Assembly (NCBI GenBank): GCA_964410965.1
Contig: CAYPIY010000001.1
Coordinates: forward strand, 248,001-312,000
Reading direction: 5' to 3'
From: JBBIRG01 sp964410965
Lineage (GTDB): Bacteria; CLD3; SB21; JBBIRG01
Length of the DNA: 64,000 nt
In this document: one piece after another, positions 8,080 through 16,295 of the stretch
Position numbering within the stretch: the stretch's first letter is position 1
Layout of the letters: each line of letters begins with the position of its first letter
Position numbers and translations under genes: made by a program
The notes under the pieces: generated by a model
The model's database searches: none
Seen by the model: only the letters and a program-made list of their open reading frames with translations
Told to the model about the DNA's origin: nothing

Positions 8080-9096
8080 TTATTGACTTATTACATTAAA
8101 AGTCAGTTGATTTTTTAAACCAGTATTTAGATCCACAATCCATAATGTACTATTATCTAATTTCCAATTATTCCAATTATAAAATGAATAGACTATTTTA
8201 TTGCCTGGGGGATCTGAAGAAAATGGACTATTTGAAGTTAAATCAACGGTCTCATTAGTAATTTTTTTAACTATATTTTTCTTGATGTCAATAGTCCAAA
8301 TATTTATATCAAGGCCGTTAATTTTATTATGATTAATAATGTATATATAACTACTATCTTTCAAAGATTTAGGATGATCTGATATATAATTTTCATCTGA
8401 ATAAATTAACAATTCATTATTCGTATTTATATCTTTTTTTATAATACCTCCGCTTGTTGAATCAATCCATCCAACATAAAATATTAGATTATTGAATGAA
8501 TCAGAAAAGGCGGGTGAAATACCTGTTGCAACTTTTCGTTTATTTGTTCCGTTATTTTCCATAATCCAAATACCAGAAAAAGTATCACCGTAACTAACAG
8601 TTGTATAAATAATTAATTCGCCATCATTACTCCATGATGGATTATAGTTTTTACGATTAGAAGTTAATTGAATAATGGAATTTGTATCAAACGTATTATT
8701 AAGAAAATGTATTTTATAAATTTGATCATTATTGTTATAAACAATCCATTGCCCGTCTGGCGACCAATCAACTGATTCCAGATAATTATTAAATAAACGT
8801 CTTTTATTCATTCCATCCGGATTGACAGCCCAATAGCCCGCCGAATCATCATTGAAAGTGTATTGTGCAAAGCAGGTGTCCTGCATAGGATATTCAATTT
8901 TCTTTAACGGCCGATAATTAAAGGAAATGAAATCTCCGCTGGGATGCCATGACGGCTGCCAATAAATAACTTCGGGTAACCAACCCGGATCGGCAAAATC
9001 CGGACAAGGAGGCTTTCCTTTATCGTGGCAATTACATGAACATAATAAGAAAAATAATAATCCTATTGTTATCTGTATTCTACTCTTTGTTTTCAT
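8080..9096 (-). CDS. Beta-propeller lipoprotein (TolB/PD40-like), downstream copy
   Basis: A 338-residue lipoprotein: the signal sequence ends in a lipobox (LLCSC, lipidated Cys21) followed by a Cys-rich start. The body has PD40/TolB-like propeller repeats, recognisable as PSWHPSGDFISFNYRP, VDWSPDGQWIVYNN and PSWSNDGELIIYTT. It probably sits in the outer membrane or periplasm; a ligand cannot be named. It is a tandem duplicate of the next gene upstream, whose stop lies two bases before this ATG, so they are co-transcribed. The first 125 or so residues are strongly conserved between the copies, while the C-terminal halves have diverged. AT-rich. Confidence 0.8.
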   Translation of the reverse strand: MKTKSRIQITIGLLFFLLCSCNCHDKGKPPCPDFADPGWLPEVIYWQPSWHPSGDFISFNYRPLKKIEYPMQDTCFAQYTFNDDSAGYWAVNPDGMNKRRLFNNYLESVDWSPDGQWIVYNNNDQIYKIHFLNNTFDTNSIIQLTSNRKNYNPSWSNDGELIIYTTVSYGDTFSGIWIMENNGTNKRKVATGISPAFSDSFNNLIFYVGWIDSTSGGIIKKDINTNNELLIYSDENYISDHPKSLKDSSYIYIINHNKINGLDINIWTIDIKKNIVKKITNETVDLTSNSPFSSDPPGNKIVYSFYNWNNWKLDNSTLWIVDLNTGLKNQLTFNVISQ

Positions 9097-9098
9097 AA

Positions 9099-10118
9099 CT
9101 ATCCAATATTAAAAGTTAATTGTCTTTTCACACCGGATTGTACATTAACAACCCAAAGGGTGCTGTTTCTTAACGTCCAGTCTTTTAATCCATAGTATGA
9201 ATAAACAATATATTGGTCATCAGTGCTCCAACTATAACCATCTTGATCTGTATTTTCATCATTTATTTTCTGAACAGCTAAATTAATTGTATCGACAGTC
9301 CAAATATTATAACCACTGGAATCATTATTTAAATTCATGCGAAAAGCAATTTTATTTCCATTATGGGAAAATTTCGGAGTGAATTTCCACATGTTAATAT
9401 TATAAGTGAGTCGTTTAGGATTTTGACCGCTTGTATCCATAGTAAAAATTTCAATAACACTTGAATCCTTAACTGGGCGCGTGTGTGCAATCAAATAATT
9501 TGGAGAAAAACTAGGTAATCTAATTTCTCCTATCTCGGGAGCATAAGCAATTCTTTTCTTGTATGAACCATCTGAATTCATTGTCCAAATGAAATACATG
9601 CCATTGGGAGAATCTTTATTTGAGTCATAGGCGATTTTACTTCCATCAGGACTCCAGCTTGGATGAAAATTATTGCTATTATTCGTTAGTTTATATAGTG
9701 TAGTGGTATCAAATGTCTCGCCCGTAAATCTCATTTTATAAATATTACCGCCATTATTAAATGCAATCCATTGTCCATCAGGTGACCAATCGACATATTC
9801 GATATATTTTTCAAATATTCTTCTTTTATTCGATCCATCCGGATTGACAGCCCAATAACCCGCGGAATCATCATTAAATGTGTATTCCGCAACACATGTA
9901 TCCTGCATAGGATATTCAATCTTTGTTAACGGCCTATAATTAAATGAAATGAAATCACCGCTGGGATGCCAAGACGGTTGCCAATAAATGACTTCCGGTA
10001 ACAATCCCGGATCGGCTAAATCGGGACAAGGCAGTTTTCCTTTATCGTCGCAATTACAAGAACATAATATGAAAAACAAGAATCCTATTGTTATCTGTAT
10101 TCTACTCTTTGTTTTCAT
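9099..10118 (-). CDS. Beta-propeller lipoprotein (TolB/PD40-like), upstream copy
   Basis: A 339-residue lipoprotein, first gene of a two-gene minus-strand unit and paralogous to the following gene. It shares the signal sequence MKTKSRIQITIG and the lipobox LCSC. Propeller blades are better preserved than in the other copy: PSWHPSGDFISFNYRP, VDWSPDGQWIAFNNGG, PSWSPDGSKIAYDSNKD and FSHNGNKIAFRMN. PD40 repeats also occur in TolB and in many FCB surface proteins, and no enzyme motif is present, so a binding or scaffolding role is the most that can be inferred. A TAnnTTTG box lies 68 bases upstream of the ATG. Confidence 0.8.
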   Translation of the reverse strand: MKTKSRIQITIGFLFFILCSCNCDDKGKLPCPDLADPGLLPEVIYWQPSWHPSGDFISFNYRPLTKIEYPMQDTCVAEYTFNDDSAGYWAVNPDGSNKRRIFEKYIEYVDWSPDGQWIAFNNGGNIYKMRFTGETFDTTTLYKLTNNSNNFHPSWSPDGSKIAYDSNKDSPNGMYFIWTMNSDGSYKKRIAYAPEIGEIRLPSFSPNYLIAHTRPVKDSSVIEIFTMDTSGQNPKRLTYNINMWKFTPKFSHNGNKIAFRMNLNNDSSGYNIWTVDTINLAVQKINDENTDQDGYSWSTDDQYIVYSYYGLKDWTLRNSTLWVVNVQSGVKRQLTFNIG

Positions 10119-10185
10119 AAAAAATCCTATGATGAAAAATTTAACATTATCATAAAGGATTAATAATACTAATGAGACAAACTAA

Positions 10186-10193
10186 CAAATATA
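10186..10193 (-). promoter_or_regulatory. Bacteroidetes-type -7 box of the lipoprotein pair
   Basis: On the minus strand the bases read TATATTTG, an exact match to the Bacteroidetes primary-sigma -7 consensus TAnnTTTG, 68 bases before the ATG of the first lipoprotein gene. A good -33 TTTG is not evident at the usual distance, so the call is tentative. Confidence 0.4.
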
Positions 10194-10317
10194 GACACAA
10201 ATTAAACTCGTAACTGAGAATTTAATTCAACCGATTTCTTTACCCCAAAAATCTACTTAATCTTTATTACAGACAAAGATAAATGAATTGAAATGCAAAT
10301 GTCAAGAAAAAAATATT

Positions 10318-11811
10318 TTACTTCAACTCACTGATTTTTGTTTTGCTGAAAACTGAATACAGTTCTTCCCTGTTCCGCGAAATATTCTTGTTGTGAATCC
10401 GGTTCTCCGACCCCTCCCTTAACTTCCAGTCGTCGTGCATGGTTTCAAGTTCGCGGTCAAACTGCCAGTGATGAATGAAAAGCCGGCCGTGAAGTTTTTT
10501 CAGCGCCGTAATCTGGTTATCGGAATAATCCTGCGTTTTTAAACCGCTTTGTATCAGCCCGGTATCGATTACCATGGAATCCACTTCCGCGTAATAGAAG
10601 ATGTCATATATCTGCTTTTCTTTCCAGGCAAATTGCTCAATCAGCGATAAACGGAACTGCGCCGAGCCCTTGAACCGTTGTCCGGCGATATCCGATAAAT
10701 GTTCGACAGGAACGTCTTTTTCCTTTAACGCCGAAATCACTGGTTCGGATAATTCGTAATCGCGGAGATGCACCACCTTGCGCTCAAAAACGTTCTGCAT
10801 GATAAACAAGAGAAGTAAGGCCATCAAACCCGTAATAATCGGCGTTATTACCCATCCGTACGCGATTTTCCCGAGAACTTTATAGTTAATCCCTTTTCCG
10901 CCGCGGGCGAAACCGACGCCGATCACCGCTCCGATCACCGTCTGCGTGCTGGACAGCGGAACCAGCGGAATGGGGGGTATCCCGGAATCAATCAGAATTT
11001 TTTCAAGCCCTTCGGACGCGAAAATAAAAAGCACGAGCGATTCAGCAAGAACCACAACCAACCCGGTAATCGGCGTGATTTTATAAAGTTCGTTACCAAC
11101 CGTTTCCATAACGCGGTAACCATAGGTATAGATTCCTATGCCGATCGCGACCCCGCCGATAAGAAACAATATCTGCGTACCCGAAAAAGTAAACCAGTCG
11201 GTCAGATGGATATCCGCGAACGGCTGAGCCGGAACAAACATTCCCATCACATTCGCGATGTTGTTCGCCGCGAGCGTATACGACGCGAACGCCCCGACCA
11301 CGACCAGGCCTATCCTTGTGTAAGCGTCAAGATGAAGAATATGCCATTTCGCTTTCTTAATAATCCAGACCGTCAGCCTGAACAGAAGAAAAGCGAATGC
11401 CGCAGCAATGACCGGGCTGATAATCCACGTGGAAATGATTTTTGAAAGCGAACTCATGTCGGTGGGTGAACCGGTAAATAAATTCCACCCGATAATGCCT
11501 CCCACGACGGCCTGAGACGTAGACACCGGCAGCTTGATTTTCGTCATCCACGTTACGGCGATACCGACGGCCAGCGCCACGGTAAAACAGCCCGCGATCG
11601 CGTTGACTGCGCCTAATTGATTTAGTGTCCGCGATGCACCCGCGCCGCTGATGACCGCTCCCAGCACGACAAAGATTCCCGCGATGATGGCTGCTGTTTT
11701 AAATTTCACCATACGCGAAATGACTGCGGTGCCGAAGACGTTTACAGCGTGATTCGCGCCTAATGACCAGCCTAGAAAGATGCCGGTACTGATGTAAAGC
11801 CAGATGATCAT
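10318..11811 (-). CDS. PiT-family inorganic phosphate transporter with long C-terminal tail
   Basis: A 497-residue polytopic membrane protein that co-transports phosphate with cations. The PiT signature appears twice in inverted halves: GANHAVNVFGTAV near the N-terminus and AANNIANVMGMFV in the second half, along with the KLPVSTSQAVVGGIIGW and PLVPLSSTQTVIGAVIG segments. Membrane segments end near residue 345; the last 152 residues are hydrophilic and charged, longer than in a minimal PiT protein, and may be a cytosolic regulatory region. The gene starts one base after the stop of the DUF47 gene, the standard PiT operon arrangement. In the first signature His replaces the more usual Asp (GAND). 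Confidence 0.93.
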   Translation of the reverse strand: MIIWLYISTGIFLGWSLGANHAVNVFGTAVISRMVKFKTAAIIAGIFVVLGAVISGAGASRTLNQLGAVNAIAGCFTVALAVGIAVTWMTKIKLPVSTSQAVVGGIIGWNLFTGSPTDMSSLSKIISTWIISPVIAAAFAFLLFRLTVWIIKKAKWHILHLDAYTRIGLVVVGAFASYTLAANNIANVMGMFVPAQPFADIHLTDWFTFSGTQILFLIGGVAIGIGIYTYGYRVMETVGNELYKITPITGLVVVLAESLVLFIFASEGLEKILIDSGIPPIPLVPLSSTQTVIGAVIGVGFARGGKGINYKVLGKIAYGWVITPIITGLMALLLLFIMQNVFERKVVHLRDYELSEPVISALKEKDVPVEHLSDIAGQRFKGSAQFRLSLIEQFAWKEKQIYDIFYYAEVDSMVIDTGLIQSGLKTQDYSDNQITALKKLHGRLFIHHWQFDRELETMHDDWKLREGSENRIHNKNISRNREELYSVFSKTKISELK

Positions 11812-11812
11812 G

Positions 11813-12457
11813 CTACAACCGCCGTTTTATGGTTGCGATCGCAAGGCGGTCGGTGACATCTTCCGCGTCGTCCGCGATGAGTTCGATCTGATGCACAAAA
11901 TAACGGATATGATTTTTATAGGCCAGGTCAACACCGGAACCGTATACCATACGTTTGATTTTATCGCTCAGCCTGTCCGACTCTTTCTCATAAAACATCA
12001 CTTTATTGATATTATCACGGACTTTCTCGCTTTCAATAAAATACGACCTGATCGCGACCACCATGGATTCAACCGACCCCGCTACCGAGTCAATGAGATC
12101 CCTGATATAGGGTTTCCATTCCTCAAGTATTCCGGGATGTTCAACATTGAACTGCACCAGTGTATTGGCCAGCCTGTTCAGTACTTTGTCGCTGCTTTCC
12201 ATCAAGCCAAGCACGTCTCCGCGGGACTCCGGAATGAGTGTTTCCATGTAAAGCGTCGTTTCAATGGTTCTGCGAAGAGTGTCGCCTTCTCCTTCCAGCA
12301 AGTCTAATTTCTCAACGCGTTCATTGAATTGATCCATCTGCTGATCGAGATAGAAATTCAATCCTCCTCTGAACACAATGGCACCCTGAACCACCAGTTC
12401 AAGATAATTATCAATTTGTTGTTCAAGCTGCTTGGTTTTTCTTAACAATAAATCCAT
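11813..12457 (-). CDS. DUF47 PhoU-like accessory protein of the PiT transporter
   Basis: A 214-residue all-helical protein of the DUF47/PhoU-like family, the expected length. Family features are the N-terminal helix with YLELVVQGAIVF, the acidic EGEGDTLRRTIETTLY segment, the repeat-like YEKESDRLSDKIKRMVY and the C-terminal HQIELIADDAEDVTDRL. The E/D-x3-D patterns (EGEGD, EKESD, DDAED) match the metal-binding motifs of PhoU-like proteins. It is translated just before the transporter gene and is thought in this family to regulate PiT activity. No start ambiguity: the ATG is the first in frame. Confidence 0.92.
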   Translation of the reverse strand: MDLLLRKTKQLEQQIDNYLELVVQGAIVFRGGLNFYLDQQMDQFNERVEKLDLLEGEGDTLRRTIETTLYMETLIPESRGDVLGLMESSDKVLNRLANTLVQFNVEHPGILEEWKPYIRDLIDSVAGSVESMVVAIRSYFIESEKVRDNINKVMFYEKESDRLSDKIKRMVYGSGVDLAYKNHIRYFVHQIELIADDAEDVTDRLAIATIKRRL

Positions 12458-12746
12458 AAATTGTCAAATGAGTTTAATGATTAATTTCATTGTTTTAGAA
12501 TAATAATGTATAAATAAAAAAGTATATTGAAAATATTTTTTTTGTTTTGAGAAAAAATCTTTTCCTTTGCGGTATGGAGGCTCTTCGAAAACATTGTATC
12601 ATCATGAATATTTCGAGAGCAATGACAGATGATTGTATTCATAATGCCGAAAAACCCTGATTTGTTCTTATTTTACTTGATAAATAGATATATATTTATA
12701 TTTTTCATACCGAAAAAAACAAATACCAAACAAAACAGGAATTGAC

Positions 12747-14852
12747 ATGGTCATTGATCCAAGAGTTCAGGAATTACGTGAAATCGCTTACAATTTATGG
12801 TGGACATGGAATCAGCAGGCCCAGTCGGTTTTCGAGGAATTATCACCTCATACATGGCGCGGTTCGAACCATAATGCCGTGGTGATTCTGAATTCGGTCA
12901 GCAAAGAAGAACTCCAGGCACGCATGCGCGATTCCGTATTCGGACAGAAAGTGACCAATGTCATCAAAGACTTCAAGGCGTACATGGGGCGTGAAAAAAC
13001 CTGGGGCAGCGTTAATGCGCAGGAGTTTTTCAAAAATCCGATCTCCTATTTCAGTCCCGAATTCGCCATTCACGAATGTCTTCCGATCTATTCGGGCGGT
13101 CTTGGCGTACTGTCGGGCGATCATATCAAATCGGCAAGCGATCTGGGATTACCCCTGGTTGGCATCGGGTTGTTCTACCGTCAGGGATATTTCAAACAGC
13201 TGGTCGGTCTTGACGGCCAGCAGATGGAAACGTATGAAATGAATAATCCCGCCAACCTGCCGATCCAGTTAGTGACCGACAAAACGGGCAAACCTGTGGA
13301 AACATTCGTCGAAATCGGACACAGCCTTGTCAAACTGATCGCCTGGCGCCTGAACGTCGGACGGGTTACGCTTTATCTGCTGGACTCCAACCACCCGGAT
13401 AATGAAGAGCATTACCGCGAACTGACTTCCCGAACGTACGGAGGCGATATTACGACACGTATCTGCCAGGAAATCGTGATGGGTATAGGCGGAGTCCGGT
13501 TCCTGCGATCCATGCATATCCATCCTTCAGTATATCACATGAACGAAGGACACAGCGCGTTCCTCGCTCTTGAACTGGCACGCGAACAGATGCTGCTCGG
13601 AAAAACCATGTCCGACGCATTCACCTGGGTAAAGGATCACTGTGTATTTACCACTCATACTCCCGTTCCCGCCGGCCATGACCGTTTTACTAAAGAACTC
13701 ATGCATTTTTCTTTCGCGAATTATTCGAATGTTCTTGGATTATCCATCGACCAGATCGTGGAACTCGGCCGTGTCAATCCGCAGGATGACAAAGAGCCGT
13801 TCTGCATGACGACGCTTGCGCTGAAAATGTCGCGTGCATCGAACGCTGTCAGTGAACTGCACGGCCATGTATCGCGTTCGATGTGGCAGTCGCTGTACCC
13901 TGACCGTCATGTGAATGATGTTCCCATTTCCCATATAACCAATGGCGTGCATGTTTTAGGATGGATGAACTCCCCCACGCGTAAATTCTGGCGTAAATTC
14001 CTCGGCGAGGACTGGGAAACGCATCTCATGAAAGAGGATTTCTGGGCCAAAGTTTCCGATCCTTCTTTCATACCCGACGAAGAATTATGGGCTCTTCGGT
14101 ATACACTGAAAAGAGCGCTTGTGGAATTCGTCCGTCGAAAACTCCGGGAACAGGAACGGAGGCTGGGCGGAGACGGCATGAAAATGTTCGAAACCGTGCT
14201 TTCCCCGGATGTCCTGACTTTAGGATTCGCACGGCGTTTTGCCACCTACAAACGCGCCCTGCTGATTTTTTCGGATCTTGAAAAACTGATTGCGTTATGC
14301 AACGACCCCGACCGGCCGATCCAACTGATCTTCTCCGGTAAGGCACATCCCAAGGATGACCACGGAAAAGCGCTAATTAAACGCATCGTCGAACTGACCA
14401 AGCATCCCTTGCTGTTCGGTAAAATAGCGTTCCTTGAGAATTATGACATCAACATCGCCCGCCATCTGATTTCCGGATGCGATATATGGCTGAATAACCC
14501 GCGGCGGCCTTTGGAAGCCAGCGGTACCAGCGGACAAAAAATAGCCATTCACGGCGGAATGAATTTAAGTATACTCGACGGCTGGTGGCGCGAGGGTTAT
14601 GACGGTGAAAACGGATTTGCGATAGGAAATGACGAACATGTTGATGATGAAAAGGAACAGATCAAACGCGATGAAATTGCTCTGTATGAAACGCTTACCG
14701 GCCAGGTCATTCCGATGTTTTACGACCGCGATGCCCATGACATTCCGCGCGCCTGGATCAAGCGCATGAGACGTGCCATGCAGACCCTGATCCCGAAATT
14801 TAATACCGATCGCATGGTCGCGGAATACACAATGAAAATGTATAAAAAATAG
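12747..14852 (+). CDS. glgP: Alpha-glucan (glycogen/maltodextrin) phosphorylase, GT35
   Basis: A 701-residue cytosolic enzyme that releases glucose-1-phosphate from alpha-1,4-glucans. It belongs to the shorter bacterial/archaeal type (TIGR02094-like), with an N-terminal DUF3417-like region (NLWWTWNQQAQSVFEELSP) then the catalytic core: YFSPEFAIHECLPIYSGGLGVLSGDH, the FTTHTPVPAGHDRF loop, and the pyridoxal-phosphate site EASGTSGQKIAIHGG with Lys598. An AGGA motif lies just before the ATG. It is transcribed alone, divergently from the phosphate transporter pair, which is functionally sensible for a phosphate-consuming enzyme but may be chance. A terminator-like inverted repeat follows. Confidence 0.93.
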   Translation: MVIDPRVQELREIAYNLWWTWNQQAQSVFEELSPHTWRGSNHNAVVILNSVSKEELQARMRDSVFGQKVTNVIKDFKAYMGREKTWGSVNAQEFFKNPISYFSPEFAIHECLPIYSGGLGVLSGDHIKSASDLGLPLVGIGLFYRQGYFKQLVGLDGQQMETYEMNNPANLPIQLVTDKTGKPVETFVEIGHSLVKLIAWRLNVGRVTLYLLDSNHPDNEEHYRELTSRTYGGDITTRICQEIVMGIGGVRFLRSMHIHPSVYHMNEGHSAFLALELAREQMLLGKTMSDAFTWVKDHCVFTTHTPVPAGHDRFTKELMHFSFANYSNVLGLSIDQIVELGRVNPQDDKEPFCMTTLALKMSRASNAVSELHGHVSRSMWQSLYPDRHVNDVPISHITNGVHVLGWMNSPTRKFWRKFLGEDWETHLMKEDFWAKVSDPSFIPDEELWALRYTLKRALVEFVRRKLREQERRLGGDGMKMFETVLSPDVLTLGFARRFATYKRALLIFSDLEKLIALCNDPDRPIQLIFSGKAHPKDDHGKALIKRIVELTKHPLLFGKIAFLENYDINIARHLISGCDIWLNNPRRPLEASGTSGQKIAIHGGMNLSILDGWWREGYDGENGFAIGNDEHVDDEKEQIKRDEIALYETLTGQVIPMFYDRDAHDIPRAWIKRMRRAMQTLIPKFNTDRMVAEYTMKMYKK

Positions 14853-14867
14853 GAGATAAAACGGTTT

Positions 14868-14943
14868 ATGCCGCCACGAAGATACAAAGCAAAGATTAAC
14901 ATCCGTTATTAAAATTTTGTGGCTTTGTGGCATGTTTTTTTTT
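14868..14943 (+). terminator. Imperfect inverted repeat with T tract after glgP
   Basis: ATGCCGCCAC at 14868-14877 pairs imperfectly with GTGGCTTTGTGGCAT at 14919-14933, followed by nine T (14935-14943). It lies 16 bases after the phosphorylase stop. The arm wording (GTGGCTTTGTGGC) recalls a dispersed palindromic family in FCB genomes, so it may be both a repeat and a terminator. Confidence 0.5.
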
Positions 14944-14964
14944 AAAAAAAATCCGTTTTTGCGC

Positions 14965-14994
14965 TTGATTTTAATTTTTAAAGTTATATATTTG
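14965..14994 (+). promoter_or_regulatory. Promoter of tRNA-Ala
   Basis: TATATTTG at 14987-14994 matches the Bacteroidetes -7 box TAnnTTTG exactly, and TTG at 14965-14967 lies 19 bases upstream at the -33 position. It can equally be read as TTGATT - 16 bp - TATATT. Transcription would start a few bases before the tRNA at 15010. Confidence 0.6.
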
Positions 14995-15009
14995 TAGTTC
15001 ACTTTTGCC

Positions 15010-15082
15010 GGGGACTTAGCTCAGTTGGGAGAGCGCAAGGCTGGCAGTCTTGAGGTCAGGGGTTCGACCCCCCTAGTCTCCA
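15010..15082 (+). tRNA. tRNA-Ala (anticodon GGC)
   Basis: A 73-base cloverleaf. The acceptor GGGGACT (15010-15016) pairs with AGTCTCC (15075-15081) with one G-U. The D stem is GCTC/GAGC, the anticodon stem CAAGG/TCTTG encloses loop CTGGCAG with anticodon GGC at 15043-15045, and the T stem AGGGG/CCCCT holds TTCGACC. The discriminator base is A; CCA is not encoded (CAC follows). It reads GCC alanine codons. Confidence 0.97.
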
Positions 15083-15087
15083 CAAGA

Positions 15088-15118
15088 AACCGGTTACAAT
15101 TATGTAATCGGTTTTTTT
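15088..15118 (+). terminator. Rho-independent terminator of tRNA-Ala
   Basis: AACCGGTTACA (15088-15098) pairs with TGTAATCGGTT (15103-15113) with one G-U pair and a 4-base loop, followed by a run of T. It starts six bases after the tRNA. Confidence 0.9.
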
Positions 15119-15253
15119 ATTTATATAATAAACAAATATTTATACTATCAATTCGTTTACCCATAACGTATAAATTATATAAAAAATTAGGATTGAATGA
15201 AATATAACTTGATTTTATTATAAATTATAATAACTTAAGTGAAATTTTTTATA

Positions 15254-16267
15254 ATGATCAAAACAATCAAATGGAAAAAAGATTCTATTGAAATTATTGA
15301 TCAATCAATATTACCCTTTGAAGAAAAATATATCCGATTACAAACTGTGGACGATTTGATTCAAGCAATTAAAAAACTTAAAGTTAGGGGTGCACCTGCT
15401 TTAGGAATTGCGGGAGCATATGGTATCGTTCTTGGCTTAAAAAATTCTTCAAAGAATCATGATATTATTGAATTACTGAAAAATATATCCGCTAAACTGA
15501 TTGAATCGCGGCCTACAGCAGTTAACCTCAAATGGGGCATTAACAGGGTTCTTAATAAAGTCAAAACGGTCACTGATAAAAATCTTAATTCTTTCATAGA
15601 AATCGCCTTGAAAGAAGCCAATGCGATACTGGAAGAAGATATCCTGCTTTGTAAAAAGGTCGGAATAAACGGTGAAACCCTGATCAAGGACGGCTTTTCC
15701 GTTCTCACCCATTGTAACACAGGCGGACTGGCTACGGGCGGATTCGGGACGGCTTTGGGTGTATTGTCCACTGCGCATAACCATAATAAAAAAATCCATG
15801 TTTACGTTGATGAAACTCGTCCTCTGTTGCAGGGAGCGAGGCTCACCACATGGGAATTGAAAAAAGAAGGCATAGACCATACGCTGATCTGCGATAACAT
15901 GGCCGGTTACCTGATGCAGCTGGGTAAAATCGATTGCGTGATCGTGGGCGCTGACCGTATCGCGCGGAACGGCGATACAGCGAATAAAATCGGAACTTAT
16001 TCACTGGCTGTATTAGCCGATAAACACAGGATTCCTTTCTATGTCGCCGCACCGTCCTCAACGATTGACCCGTTGACCCCTGACGGTCAAAACATTCCCA
16101 TCGAATACCGTAACCCGGAAGAGGTCATGCATGTAAGGAATATTGCTGTCACCGGAAAAAACACACAGGCAATCAACCCGGCTTTCGATGTTACGCCGGC
16201 TTCCATGATCTCAGCAATCATAACCGAACATCAGGTTTTTTATGGTCCCGAATACTTTTTCAAATAA
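15254..16267 (+). CDS. mtnA: S-methyl-5-thioribose-1-phosphate isomerase
   Basis: A 337-residue enzyme of the methionine salvage pathway that isomerises methylthioribose-1-phosphate to methylthioribulose-1-phosphate. The ATG at 15254 (MIKTIKWKKD) is preferred over the GTG at 15239 because family members begin at this point. Diagnostic segments are VRGAPALGIAGAYG, RPTAVNLKWG, LTHCNTGGLATGG with the catalytic Cys154, and VIVGADRIARNGDTANKIGT with the catalytic Asp234. No other methionine salvage gene is nearby, so the pathway must be scattered. It is followed after 28 bases by a TPR protein and then purine genes in the same direction. Confidence 0.93.
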   Translation: MIKTIKWKKDSIEIIDQSILPFEEKYIRLQTVDDLIQAIKKLKVRGAPALGIAGAYGIVLGLKNSSKNHDIIELLKNISAKLIESRPTAVNLKWGINRVLNKVKTVTDKNLNSFIEIALKEANAILEEDILLCKKVGINGETLIKDGFSVLTHCNTGGLATGGFGTALGVLSTAHNHNKKIHVYVDETRPLLQGARLTTWELKKEGIDHTLICDNMAGYLMQLGKIDCVIVGADRIARNGDTANKIGTYSLAVLADKHRIPFYVAAPSSTIDPLTPDGQNIPIEYRNPEEVMHVRNIAVTGKNTQAINPAFDVTPASMISAIITEHQVFYGPEYFFK

Positions 16268-16295
16268 CATTTATAACTTTATACCGGAGGAAAAA

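Noticed and set aside
1600..10200. Prophage or integrative element
   Set aside because: Base composition is odd, but no integrase, transposase, phage structural gene or flanking direct repeat was seen.
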